From: Parasporobacterium paucivorans DSM 15970
Lineage (GTDB): Bacteria > Bacillota > Clostridia > Lachnospirales > Lachnospiraceae
Direction: 5' to 3'
NCBI RefSeq assembly: GCF_900141895.1
Contig: NZ_FQYT01000002.1
Location: 62,001 to 126,000 of the forward strand
DNA: 64,000 nt
The translations under genes were made by a program, and so were the position numbers. Every line of letters begins with the position of its first letter. Within the stretch, counting starts at the first letter, position 1. The notes beneath the pieces are model-generated. The model searched no databases, had not been told where the DNA came from, and saw only the letters and a program-made list of their open reading frames with translations. Shown here in pieces: positions 42,456 to 51,083 of this stretch.

Positions 42456-43226
42456 CTATAAATCAAGTTTATCAACAATTTCTCTAAACGCCTTCTTTAC
42501 CGGTGAATCATCCGGCAAATCCACTAACGGCTGGCCATTGCTGTCATATTCATAAACGCTGTCATCCTGGGGAAGGACTCCAGCTAACGTAAGGTTGTAT
42601 TTTTCTATTTCAGCTTTCGTGCCTTCGTTCAAAATCCCATTCGGTGCCCTGTTGACGACAAGCTGTACCGAATTTACTTTCATTTTCAGATCTTTAATCA
42701 TTTCCGCTATTCTTCCGACTGCCTGTATTCCTCTGGCTGAACAGTCACTGACAAGTATAATGGTATCTGCGGAAGGGAGTACGCCTCTGCTTATATGTTC
42801 CATTCCCGCTTCATTGTCCACAACCATGTACGCATATGATTTCGAAAACTTATCAATCTGTGTCTTCAAAATATCATTCACGAAACAATAGCATCCTTTG
42901 CCCTGCGGTTTTCCCATTGCAAGAAGGTCGAAATCTGTTCCCTCCGCAAGCGCACCCGCCATCTTGAAATCTGCATATTCCTGTTTGCTCATTCCCAGAG
43001 GAATCGGATTTATGCTGGCATTCTCTGCCGTTGCTATCTCTTCTCGTACATCTCCCAGAGTTGTTTCGAGTTGAACACCCAAGACTTCATTCAGGTTAGA
43101 GTTTGGATCAGCATCTACGGCCAATATCGGGGTCTTTCCGGCTTTTGCAAGGTATTGGACCAGTAATCCGCAAAATGTGGTTTTTCCTGTTCCTCCTTTG
43201 CCGGCTACAGCAATTATTTTTGCCAT
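42456..43226 (-). CDS. Second CooC-type ATPase, probably AcsF (ACS nickel insertion)
   Basis: A 256-residue MinD/CooC-family ATPase: Walker A GKGGTGKTT, DADPNSNLNEVLG, and a Cys pair in GKGCYCFVND. It differs clearly from CooC at 30801, which pairs with cooS. Because this copy leads the ACS/CFeSP operon, I infer that it is the AcsF type that loads nickel into ACS; sequence alone cannot exclude CODH maturation. It is preceded by an 80-nt leader and a Rex-like operator. Confidence 0.85.
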   Translation of the reverse strand: MAKIIAVAGKGGTGKTTFCGLLVQYLAKAGKTPILAVDADPNSNLNEVLGVQLETTLGDVREEIATAENASINPIPLGMSKQEYADFKMAGALAEGTDFDLLAMGKPQGKGCYCFVNDILKTQIDKFSKSYAYMVVDNEAGMEHISRGVLPSADTIILVSDCSARGIQAVGRIAEMIKDLKMKVNSVQLVVNRAPNGILNEGTKAEIEKYNLTLAGVLPQDDSVYEYDSNGQPLVDLPDDSPVKKAFREIVDKLDL

Positions 43227-43295
43227 GTAACTCTCCTTTCATATTCCTATAATATTCTGCACAAATCGAAATTGACTTTGACTACATTTTGTCGT

Positions 43296-43339
43296 GATTG
43301 TTACAATAATAACAATATCACTTTGCACCTTTTTGTCAA
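43296..43339 (-). promoter_or_regulatory. ACS/CFeSP operon promoter with Rex-like operator
   Basis: On the minus strand, TTGACA (43334-43339) and TATTGT (43312-43317) are spaced 16 nt. A dyad ATTGTTA-6 nt-TAACAAT (43297-43316) covers the -10 box; its inner 18 bp match the Rex consensus at 12 of 14 fixed positions. The whole region aligns with the cooS promoter for about 100 bp with one 1-nt length difference. Confidence 0.62.
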
Positions 43340-43379
43340 TATATCTGTTGTACTTTAATCAATACAAACTACATTATAG

Positions 43380-43394
43380 GGATATTTTTGTGCA
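43380..43394. repeat. 15-bp element shared by the two C1 promoters (copy 2)
   Basis: GGATATTTTTGTGCA, identical to 33669-33683 and at the same distance from its dyad. The rest of the 380-bp divergent gap 43227-43606, from about 43395 to 43543, is AT-rich and shows no other element that I can support. Confidence 0.6.
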
Positions 43395-43543
43395 TATTAT
43401 ACATTGTCTTTAAAATAACCTTGCCTGAGTTTTATTATAAGGACACATCGAAGAAATGTAAACAATAGTTAAAATATAAACATCTAAGTTTGATAATTAA
43501 CGCACATTTACATATCTTTTCACTTTTTTATTCCATGGCAGTA

Positions 43544-43572
43544 TTGAACGTTTGAAGTATTTCATATATAAT
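43544..43572 (+). promoter_or_regulatory. Promoter of the His-rich protein and cooT genes
   Basis: TTGAAC (43544-43549) and TATAAT (43567-43572) are spaced exactly 17 nt, giving a leader of about 28 nt with GAGGAGG just before the start codon. Confidence 0.8.
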
Positions 43573-43606
43573 ATAATAACAAACAACATATCGAGGAGGT
43601 AACAAC

Positions 43607-43987
43607 ATGCACGAGGATATCAAAGAGAATGGCGGCAACAATCACGAGCACAATCATGAGCATGCACACACACATACCCATACACATGAATATCCGGACG
43701 GTATGCAGTTCACTCATGAACATACGCATATGCACGAGGGTTCTGATGCTTCAGCACATTCACACACCCACGAAAAAGTGACCAATAATACAGAATCCCA
43801 AAAAATCATTTCAATCCTGGACTATACTGTTTCGCATAATATTCATCATGCCGAAGAACTATCAAGAATTGCAGACAATCTTGAAAGCTCTGGAATGGCT
43901 GAAAGTGCACAGCTCATCAGAGAAAGCATCCCTCTGTACAACCAGGCGAATGCAAAATTGTCAGAAGCGTTGGCAAAAACGAAGTAG
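43607..43987 (+). CDS. His-rich metal-binding protein
   Basis: A 126-residue soluble protein. The first 57 residues contain 16 His, mostly as alternating HxH in HTHTHTH and HEHTHMH runs, a pattern typical of nickel or cobalt storage and delivery proteins. The C-terminal part (about 62-126) is a helical domain without Cys. It lies 9 nt before cooT and diverges from the ACS/CFeSP operon, so a role in nickel supply to CODH/ACS is the simplest inference. No signal peptide, so it acts in the cytoplasm. Confidence 0.82.
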   Translation: MHEDIKENGGNNHEHNHEHAHTHTHTHEYPDGMQFTHEHTHMHEGSDASAHSHTHEKVTNNTESQKIISILDYTVSHNIHHAEELSRIADNLESSGMAESAQLIRESIPLYNQANAKLSEALAKTK

Positions 43988-43996
43988 GAGGCAGAT

Positions 43997-44188
43997 ATGT
44001 GCTTAATAATCGCGTATAAAAAATTCAGGTCACCTGAAAACGTTATTGCGGAATACATCAATAAAGCAAGAGTTGAAGGAAATGAAGTCATTCTTACTGA
44101 TATCATGAACCAGGACTATTCCGTAAAAGGAAAACTGTCATCCTTCAATTTAGAGAAAAACGAACTTATAATTGATTCCGATGAATAA
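43997..44188 (+). CDS. cooT: CooT-family nickel-binding protein
   Basis: A 63-residue protein beginning MCLIIAYK. In Rhodospirillum rubrum CooT, the homodimer binds one Ni(II) through the Cys at position 2, which is present here. The remaining sequence (EVILTDIMNQDYSVKG, ELIID) fits the small beta fold of the family. It follows the His-rich gene by 9 nt with an AGGAGG site. It probably helps deliver nickel to CODH. Confidence 0.88.
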   Translation: MCLIIAYKKFRSPENVIAEYINKARVEGNEVILTDIMNQDYSVKGKLSSFNLEKNELIIDSDE

Positions 44189-44196
44189 CTCACTGC

Positions 44197-44243
44197 AAAA
44201 AACTGCTGAAGGGGCCTAAAATTGGCATCTCAGCAGTTTTTTT
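44197..44243 (+). terminator. Intrinsic terminator after cooT
   Basis: AAAAAACTGCTGA and TCAGCAGTTTTTT form a 13-bp stem with a 20-nt loop and a T-run, 9 nt after the cooT stop. It can act in both directions and also lies downstream of the convergent gene at 44290. Confidence 0.88.
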
Positions 44244-44289
44244 GATTATTTTATTCTGAATTTGGAATTCCAATCCCTCCGTGTTTTCT

Positions 44290-45387
44290 TTATTCCTGCT
44301 TATCCTTCCCATTGTAAGACTGGAAAAGCAGCTTCAGAGTTGTAGCAATCATATCCCTTGTATCCGGCTCCAAAGCGGCTATCGTCCTGAAGACAGACAT
44401 GGCGCTCTTTAACCGGGACCGATTTAAATCCTCAATAGTTTTTGCACCCGTCTCGTCAATGATGGAGAACAAAGAATTGATGAACTCCTCCCTCTGTTTC
44501 AGGTCCAGTTTTCCAGTCCAGGACTTCAAGGTTGCATCCAGAATCTTGCTGGATTTCGCCAGATCATCCACCTCCAGAAGCTTATCCCCCATGACCTCCC
44601 AGTTTAGCATATCGTGCTGTACGATGCCGGGCTTTTTGCTTTTGACAACGATATAGTCCTCTTTGTGTTCCATCAGCATTCCCACTACAGAGTTCTGAGG
44701 AATATATGTAATAATTTTCTCTATCGTTTCCTTATATTCATCTGTCTCGGTCACCTCCGGGGGGAATCCGGGCCCGTCATTGTTGTATATTTTTATGATT
44801 TGTTTTTTGATTTCCGGTTTTGATTTGATGGCCGCATAAGCAGCCAGATTCCCTCCTTTGGAATGTCCTCCTGCCAGAATATCTCCCTTTTCTTTTTCAG
44901 CGATGATTTCCAAATATTTTACTGCCTTCACCTGGGAAGGGACAGGTGTCATAAAACTCATATTGAAATCTTCTTTCCAGCCGATGATAGAGGTGTCCGT
45001 CCCCCGATATGCGATAAAGGAAGTATCTTCCTCCAAGGAAATGACTAAAGCCGAGAACTGAAATTCCTGTTCGTATTCGATTTTGTTGATATAATTCGAA
45101 AGACGCAGATTTTTATAACGGTTGCATCCCGACATTTTTTTCAAAAGAAGCGCAGAGTCCCGGACTAAATAAATATCCTTTTTTAGTTCCTTCATCGGAT
45201 TCTTCTTGAAAAATTTTCTGGATGCCTCCCAAAGCGCAATGCTGCCATCTTTGTATATTCCCGGAATGATATCCTCAAAATCGACATAGGCCATTTCCGA
45301 AAAAATCAGGTTGTCCACAGCATTAAAGGCAGATTGCTTAAAAGTCAGGTCCCCGCGCCAGTCCAGGTAATCAAAAACATTTGACAT
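44290..45387 (-). CDS. Mbeg1-like (DUF2974) alpha/beta hydrolase
   Basis: A 365-residue lipase-like protein. The nucleophile elbow is GGHSKGGNLAAYAA, with the Ser in GHSKGG, and YNNDGPGFPPEV and AYRGTDTSIIGWKEDF match the DUF2974 family, common in Lachnospiraceae and related Clostridia. No signal peptide, so probably cytosolic. Substrate unknown. It is monocistronic and convergent with cooT. Confidence 0.82.
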   Translation of the reverse strand: MSNVFDYLDWRGDLTFKQSAFNAVDNLIFSEMAYVDFEDIIPGIYKDGSIALWEASRKFFKKNPMKELKKDIYLVRDSALLLKKMSGCNRYKNLRLSNYINKIEYEQEFQFSALVISLEEDTSFIAYRGTDTSIIGWKEDFNMSFMTPVPSQVKAVKYLEIIAEKEKGDILAGGHSKGGNLAAYAAIKSKPEIKKQIIKIYNNDGPGFPPEVTETDEYKETIEKIITYIPQNSVVGMLMEHKEDYIVVKSKKPGIVQHDMLNWEVMGDKLLEVDDLAKSSKILDATLKSWTGKLDLKQREEFINSLFSIIDETGAKTIEDLNRSRLKSAMSVFRTIAALEPDTRDMIATTLKLLFQSYNGKDKQE

Positions 45388-45455
45388 AGCCCTATCTCCG
45401 TTTCTTTTTTATAATTTTACCATTATTATTCAAAGAAGTAAAATCCAGTCACAGA

Positions 45456-45484
45456 TTGTAAAATTCCGTTTGATTTTGTATAAT
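45456..45484 (+). promoter_or_regulatory. Promoter of the NYN-LOTUS gene
   Basis: TTGTAA (45456-45461) and a consensus TATAAT (45479-45484) are spaced 17 nt, about 20 nt before the ribosome binding site. Confidence 0.75.
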
Positions 45485-45510
45485 GAAGAAAAGAATACAT
45501 GGAGGTTAAC

Positions 45511-46233
45511 ATGATAGAAGACAGAAGATTTGCCGTATTGATTGATGCTGATAATGTTTCGGCAAAATATATAAAATATATCCTTGAGGAAATGACAAAT
45601 TATGGGGTCGCCACCTATAAACGTATTTATGCGGACTGGACTAAGCCATCCGCGTCATCCTGGAAAGATGTATTGCTGGACAACTCAGTTACACCCATCC
45701 AGCAATATGGCTATACCGTAGGCAAAAATGCCACTGATTCAGCCATGATCATCGATGCCATGGACATTCTGTATTCCGGGAATGTGGAAGGTTACTGTCT
45801 GGTTTCCAGCGACAGCGACTTCACGAAGCTTTCTTCCCGACTCAGGGAGTCAGGCATGTTTGTTGTCGGAATGGGGGAAAAGAAAACTCCCAAACCATTT
45901 ATAGCCGCCTGCAACCAGTTTAAATATCTAGATGTTCTTGCCCAACAGGAAAAAGAGAAAAAAGAAACAACGGACAGCTCCGAGACTGCCGATCTGAATG
46001 CCATCAAAAATACCATCGTAAAAATGCTTGGGGAGATTGATGCTGAAGATCAGAGCATGAGCATGGGAGAACTGGGTAACCGCCTGGTGAAAAGATTTCC
46101 GGATTTTGACGTCCGAAATTATGGGTACAACAAACTTTCCCTGTTCTTAAAGAAGGAATTCAATTTTGTGGATATCAAAACAAAAGGCAAAGATGGAACA
46201 GCCATGTGGGTTTCCCTCAAAAAAGAAAAATAA
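45511..46233 (+). CDS. NYN-domain (LabA-like PIN) nuclease with OST-HTH/LOTUS domain
   Basis: A 240-residue putative RNase. The NYN/PIN domain (about 1-140) has the acidic set AVLIDADNVS, NATDSAMIIDAMD and LVSSDSDFTKL, the typical metal-binding Asp residues. After a Lys/Glu-rich linker comes an OST-HTH/LOTUS-type winged helix (about 170-240) that could bind RNA. The start at 45511 follows GGAGG; the ATG at 45499 precedes it. Bacterial members are poorly characterised. Confidence 0.85.
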   Translation: MIEDRRFAVLIDADNVSAKYIKYILEEMTNYGVATYKRIYADWTKPSASSWKDVLLDNSVTPIQQYGYTVGKNATDSAMIIDAMDILYSGNVEGYCLVSSDSDFTKLSSRLRESGMFVVGMGEKKTPKPFIAACNQFKYLDVLAQQEKEKKETTDSSETADLNAIKNTIVKMLGEIDAEDQSMSMGELGNRLVKRFPDFDVRNYGYNKLSLFLKKEFNFVDIKTKGKDGTAMWVSLKKEK

Positions 46234-47145
46234 TCAGCCTGTTGAATTGATTTGCTGGTTTTTTACATTGTTTCTCAGCCCGGCTGCCGCGACACCTGCA
46301 ATGATAAGAACGGCACCCGCAATGCCCATTATACTGATATGCTCATCCAGTATCAGTTTACCCGCAACCATAGTTATAAAAGGACTAAGATATATATAGT
46401 TATTGGTGGCAACAATACCCAGCCTGCCGACTGCCATGTTCCATGTAACATAACAGATTCCGCTTCCCAAGACACCCAGAAACAACAGACAGCCTATCAT
46501 TGTTGAATTTTTAAGATCCTGCAGTGGAAACGATGCATTCTCTGCAAAAAGGATTGGCAGTGTTGTTATAATCGAATAAAAAACAACCTTTCTGGTCAGA
46601 TATATGGAATCATACCGGCCAACATACTTCTTCAGGATGATGGAATAAACTGCCCAGCTGAGAGCTGCTCCGATTGAAAGGACATCGCCGGCCGGACTCA
46701 GCTTCAGCATTATTGTTCCATTGAATACGACCATTGCCACGCCCAAAAATGCTATAATGGCTCCCAGGATAACATAGCGGTTGATTTTTTCGTCCCGGGT
46801 AAAGATATGAGCCAAAATCACTGTAAAAACCGGGGCGACCGACAGTAGAATGCTGACATTGGATGTATTGGTTATGGTCAGGGCTTTGTTCTCAAACAGG
46901 AAGTAAATAGTGGTTCCGGTTATAGCTAGAAGCAGAAAACCCATTTCCTCCCTCAGGCTGGTTTTTTGGATTTTATGGTTCAATATCCAAAGAACCAGGT
47001 AGGCAATAAAAAACCGTAGAATCATGACCTGTACCGGCGAAAAATCCCGCAGCATTATTTTGCTGGCAATAAACGTGGTTCCCCATATGATTATCGTAAA
47101 AGCGGCCAGAATATGGCCGGTTATTTTATCTGTAGTTACAGTCAT
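46234..47145 (-). CDS. EamA/DMT-family exporter
   Basis: A 303-residue membrane protein with about ten hydrophobic helices in two EamA repeats (about 10-140 and 155-290), including WGTTFIASKIMLRDFSPVQ at the start, a family signature. Members export amino acids or other metabolites; the substrate is unknown. It lies 26 nt downstream of the threonine aldolase gene, so an amino-acid-related function is possible. Confidence 0.88.
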   Translation of the reverse strand: MTVTTDKITGHILAAFTIIIWGTTFIASKIMLRDFSPVQVMILRFFIAYLVLWILNHKIQKTSLREEMGFLLLAITGTTIYFLFENKALTITNTSNVSILLSVAPVFTVILAHIFTRDEKINRYVILGAIIAFLGVAMVVFNGTIMLKLSPAGDVLSIGAALSWAVYSIILKKYVGRYDSIYLTRKVVFYSIITTLPILFAENASFPLQDLKNSTMIGCLLFLGVLGSGICYVTWNMAVGRLGIVATNNYIYLSPFITMVAGKLILDEHISIMGIAGAVLIIAGVAAAGLRNNVKNQQINSTG

Positions 47146-47171
47146 TTCAATTCTTCTTTCTTTTCATTAAA

Positions 47172-48191
47172 TTACCTCAGGTCGTTGATAAGCCGCTCCA
47201 CGTCCTCTTCCTTTGTTGCCCAGGAAGTAACAAATCGGACACTGGAAAAACCCTCCGCCGTTCTTTTATCTACTGAAAAAACATATTCTTCTTTCAGTTT
47301 TTCAATGAGACTATCCGGGAGCTCAACGAAAATCTGATTTGTACTGGAATCGCTGACCAGTTTATATCCGGCAGTGCGCAGGGTATCAATAATTTTTTCA
47401 GCCATTTCATCTGCATGACATGCCATCTCATAGTAGAGTCCACCTTCAAACAGCATTTCAAACTGTATGCCCACGATCCAGCCTTTTGCCAGCATGGCAC
47501 CCTTCTGTTTGATCAGATACCGAAAATCTTCCTGCAGTTTTCTATTTGTAATGACAAGGGCTTCTCCCAGCAACGCCCCATTCTTCGTTCCGCCTATATA
47601 GAAAGCATCTGTGTATGCGGCCATATCGGCCATTGTAAGATCATTTCGTTTTGAACACAGGGCATGTCCCAACCGCGCCCCGTCCGCATAGAGGAGAAGG
47701 TCATGGGTCAGGCAGCAGGCACGCAACGCCTTCAGTTCTTCCTTCTGGTAAATGGTACCCAGTTCCGTCGCATTTGAAATATATACTAAACGGGGTTTAA
47801 CCATGTGCTCGTCCTTATGTTCCTGCAGGATGCTCTCGATCATTTCCGGATTCACTTTTCCGTCCTCAGATCTGACGGAAAGGACTTTGTGTCCTGTATA
47901 TTCAATGGCGCCTGTTTCATGAACATTAATGTGGGCGCTGTCTGCAGCAATCACCGCCTCATGGGGTTTAAGAAAAGAAGAAATCACTGTCAGATTCGTC
48001 TGGGTTCCTCCAGTAAGATAATGGATGTCCGCCTCACTGCATTTTATGTGTTCCTTTATGATCCTGGATGCATTTTCCGAATGCCTGTCCAGTCCATATG
48101 GATTATTCTGCATTAAGTTGTCTTTTTGAAGTGCCTCCAGAATCATCGGGTGGCATCCCTCGCTGTAATCATTATTGAAGCTGCGCATCAT
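47172..48191 (-). CDS. Low-specificity L-threonine aldolase family enzyme
   Basis: PLP enzyme that cleaves threonine or allo-threonine to glycine and acetaldehyde, or a related beta-eliminating lyase. About 339 residues, with NDYSEGCHP at the start, the cofactor-stacking HINVHETGAIE, YADGARLGHAL and YIGGTKNGALLGE with the PLP Lys. GAGGAAAG precedes the ATG pair at 48191/48188; a longer frame starts at 48224. Likely co-transcribed with the EamA gene. Confidence 0.85.
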   Translation of the reverse strand: MMRSFNNDYSEGCHPMILEALQKDNLMQNNPYGLDRHSENASRIIKEHIKCSEADIHYLTGGTQTNLTVISSFLKPHEAVIAADSAHINVHETGAIEYTGHKVLSVRSEDGKVNPEMIESILQEHKDEHMVKPRLVYISNATELGTIYQKEELKALRACCLTHDLLLYADGARLGHALCSKRNDLTMADMAAYTDAFYIGGTKNGALLGEALVITNRKLQEDFRYLIKQKGAMLAKGWIVGIQFEMLFEGGLYYEMACHADEMAEKIIDTLRTAGYKLVSDSSTNQIFVELPDSLIEKLKEEYVFSVDKRTAEGFSSVRFVTSWATKEEDVERLINDLR

Positions 48192-48332
48192 ATCTTCTTT
48201 CCTCCTCATAAAACTTGAATTCATTCTAACTCAAACTTATAAAAGTATCAATAAATCTTCAAAATAATTTTATATCACTATTATTTTATCTCTGATATAA
48301 TTAGGAAAGAAACGCATAAAGGGGACATTCAA

Positions 48333-49688
48333 ATGACAAAAATTATAGACTCTTTTTTCAAGCTTAAGGAAAACAAAACCAGTATACGTACGGAAATCCT
48401 TGCCGGAATAACAACCTTTGTGACTATGGCATATATACTGGCTGTAAACCCGGGAATGCTGTCTTTGACCGGTATGAACGCAGGCGCCGTTTTCACGGCA
48501 ACGGCACTGGCATCTGCGATCGCCACCTTATTGATGGGATTATGGGCGAATTATCCAATTGCCCTTTCGGCAGGCATGGGACTGAATGCGTACTTCACTT
48601 TCACGGTCTGTCTAGGGGAACTCAAAGGAATTGAAGATCCCTGGAAGATTGCTTTAACAGCTGTACTGGCGGAAGGAATTGTTTTTCTTATTCTCTCTTT
48701 CTTCAAAGTACGGGAAACACTTATTACCATGATACCTCTTAACCTAAAGTATGGTATCACGGCAGGAATTGGTTTGTTTATCGGTTTCGTAGCTTTTCAG
48801 CAGGCTGGTATTATTGTATCGGAACCGGCCACCCTGGTTACACTGGGCAGCTTCGGGCATTTTCCGGTTATTCTGTGTTTCATAGGAGTAGTTGTAATAA
48901 CGGTTCTAACCCACTTCAGGGTACGGGGTGCCATTATACTTGGAATATTCTCAACCTGGATACTTGGCATTATTGCTGAATTGACCGGACTTTACACTCC
49001 GACAGCTTCACTCATTCCAGCCTTTTCCATGAGCAATATTATTCCGCCTTCCATTTCAACGACCTTCTTCGCTTTCAATTTCACTTGGATCGCGGATAAT
49101 CTTATTGCATTTATATCGATTGCGTTTGCATTACTCTTCGTCGATCTGTTTGATACAATAGGATTTGTTATAGGCCTGGCAGATTACGCCGGGTTTCTGG
49201 ACAAAAAGGGGAATCTCCCAAGAGCAGGACGTGTCCTCACCTCCGATGCAGTAGGAACTGTGGTCGGATCTGTACTCGGCACTTCCACTGTAACCAGCTA
49301 TATGGAGTCAAGCGCGGGCGTATCAGCAGGGGGGAAAACGGGACTGACCTCTGTAACCACAGGCTTGTGTTTTGTACTTGCCCTGTTCCTGTCTCCCCTT
49401 TTTCTGGCCATACCTGCCTTTGCGACGGCACCGGCCTTGATATTTGTAGCCTTCAACATGTCTGCATCTATAGTGAAAATAAACTTTAAAGATGACATTG
49501 CCGATGCAATAGGCGGCTTCTTTTCCTTTATAATGATGCCTCTGACTTATTCAATTGCTAACGGAATTATGTTCGGCATTCTTTTCTGGGTTACCATAAA
49601 GGTGCTGACAAAAAAAGCCAAGGAAATCCATCCTCTCCTCTGGGTGATATCCCTGCTATTTGTAATAAGGATCATATCTTTGGCTTAA
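48333..49688 (+). CDS. NCS2-family purine permease (AzgA/PbuG-like)
   Basis: A 451-residue permease with about 12 to 14 hydrophobic segments. The motifs LAGITTFVTMAYILAVNPGML near the start, ALSAGMGLNAYFTFTVC and VDLFDTIGFVIGLA are those of the guanine/hypoxanthine/adenine permease branch of NCS2. AAAGGGGAC lies before the start. A TATAAT at 48296 is a likely -10 box; the short leader contains no purine riboswitch. Confidence 0.9.
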   Translation: MTKIIDSFFKLKENKTSIRTEILAGITTFVTMAYILAVNPGMLSLTGMNAGAVFTATALASAIATLLMGLWANYPIALSAGMGLNAYFTFTVCLGELKGIEDPWKIALTAVLAEGIVFLILSFFKVRETLITMIPLNLKYGITAGIGLFIGFVAFQQAGIIVSEPATLVTLGSFGHFPVILCFIGVVVITVLTHFRVRGAIILGIFSTWILGIIAELTGLYTPTASLIPAFSMSNIIPPSISTTFFAFNFTWIADNLIAFISIAFALLFVDLFDTIGFVIGLADYAGFLDKKGNLPRAGRVLTSDAVGTVVGSVLGTSTVTSYMESSAGVSAGGKTGLTSVTTGLCFVLALFLSPLFLAIPAFATAPALIFVAFNMSASIVKINFKDDIADAIGGFFSFIMMPLTYSIANGIMFGILFWVTIKVLTKKAKEIHPLLWVISLLFVIRIISLA

Positions 49689-49719
49689 AACAGTGATTTA
49701 TACGGAAAGGAGTGATACC

Positions 49720-51039
49720 ATGTCCATTGTGCAGACATTTATAGTACCTCATCCGCCCCTAATTATTCCTGCAATCGGGGAAGGCCGGGAAACAGAAATT
49801 CAGGCAACGATTGATGCTTATCATGAAATTGCCAGGGAAATTGCCCGGATCAAACCGGACACAATCATCCTCACTTCTCCCCACTCTGCCTTTCTCCCGG
49901 ACTATATCCATATCTCCCCGGGGGAATCCGCAAGCGGAGACTTTAGTCAGTTCGGTTGCCCAAAAGTACGCATGAGCGTCCAGTATGACTCGGATTTCGC
50001 ATGGAAGCTGTCTTTACTGGCTGAATCAAAAGGAATCCCTGCCGGAACACAGGAAGAAAGGGATCCTTCCCTGGATCACGGCGTTCTGGTTCCGTTATTT
50101 TTCGTCAACAAGTATTATAAGGATTACAGGCTGGTCCGGATCGGCATATCAGGCCTTTCCTATGAAACACATTATGAACTCGGTATCTGCATTGCTGAAA
50201 TTGCAGAACAATCGGACAAAAAAACTGTCTTTATTGCCAGCGGAGATCTGTCACATGTTTTGAAAAAGGACGGACCCTATGGCTACCAAAAAGAGGGTCC
50301 TGCATTTGATAAACAGGTTACAGACATCATCCGGTCCGGAAAAATACATGAATTCTTGGATTTCCCGGAAGATTTCAGCAGCAGGGCAGCGGAATGCGGC
50401 CTCAGAAGTTTCATCATGATGGCAGGAAGTCTTGATGGCAGAAATCTGGTCTCAAAGCTCCTTTCTTATGAGGGACCTTTCGGCGTCGGATATGCCGTAG
50501 GCTCCTTCAAGCCTGAACAGGATGTGGTTGAAGATGAATATGCCCGTCTGGCCAGGATGTCATTGGAACATTTCATACTATCCCACAAAAAAATGTCCCG
50601 GCCAAAGTCTTTGAGTCCGGAACTCACACAAAAAAAAGCAGGGGTCTTTGTTTCCCTTAAGATTGATGGTGCACTGAGGGGATGCATCGGAACCGTTGCG
50701 CCAACTACGGATTGCATTGCCGATGAAATCATTCAAAATGCCGTCAGTGCTGGGACAGAGGACCCTCGGTTTTACCCGGTGAGCAAAGAAGAACTGGATC
50801 AGCTGTCCTACAGCGTCGATGTACTTTCTCCTTTCGAGAAAGTATCTTCCACGGATGATCTGGATCCTTTACGTTACGGAGTCATGGTGACATATAAGGA
50901 GAGACGCGGTCTTCTTCTTCCCCATCTGGATGGGGTAAATACAGTCGATGAACAGCTGGAGATTGCGCTTCGCAAAGGTGGAATCCAGCCTCACGAGAAT
51001 TACAGAATCGAAAGATTTGAAGTTGTGCGTCATCAATAG
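49720..51039 (+). CDS. MEMO (AmrB) :: AMMECR1 (AmrA) fusion of the AmmeMemoRadiSam system
   Basis: A 439-residue two-domain protein. Residues about 1-265 are a MEMO/LigB-like domain with potential metal ligands in VPHPPLIIP, LDHGVLVPLFF and SGDLSHVL. Residues about 270-439 are an AMMECR1 domain with the hallmark LRGCIGT. These two usually occur with a radical SAM enzyme (AmrS) in the AmmeMemoRadiSam system; none is encoded nearby. The start at 49720 follows AAAGGAGTG. It is followed 44 nt later by a flavoprotein gene. Biochemical role unknown to me. Confidence 0.88.
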   Translation: MSIVQTFIVPHPPLIIPAIGEGRETEIQATIDAYHEIAREIARIKPDTIILTSPHSAFLPDYIHISPGESASGDFSQFGCPKVRMSVQYDSDFAWKLSLLAESKGIPAGTQEERDPSLDHGVLVPLFFVNKYYKDYRLVRIGISGLSYETHYELGICIAEIAEQSDKKTVFIASGDLSHVLKKDGPYGYQKEGPAFDKQVTDIIRSGKIHEFLDFPEDFSSRAAECGLRSFIMMAGSLDGRNLVSKLLSYEGPFGVGYAVGSFKPEQDVVEDEYARLARMSLEHFILSHKKMSRPKSLSPELTQKKAGVFVSLKIDGALRGCIGTVAPTTDCIADEIIQNAVSAGTEDPRFYPVSKEELDQLSYSVDVLSPFEKVSSTDDLDPLRYGVMVTYKERRGLLLPHLDGVNTVDEQLEIALRKGGIQPHENYRIERFEVVRHQ

Positions 51040-51083
51040 TATAATAGACTAACACACAATACACATTCGAAAGGAACCATATT

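Noticed and set aside
48225-48332. Purine riboswitch before the NCS2 permease
   Set aside because: Only about 30 nt lie between the likely -10 box and the start codon, with none of the conserved purine aptamer loops.
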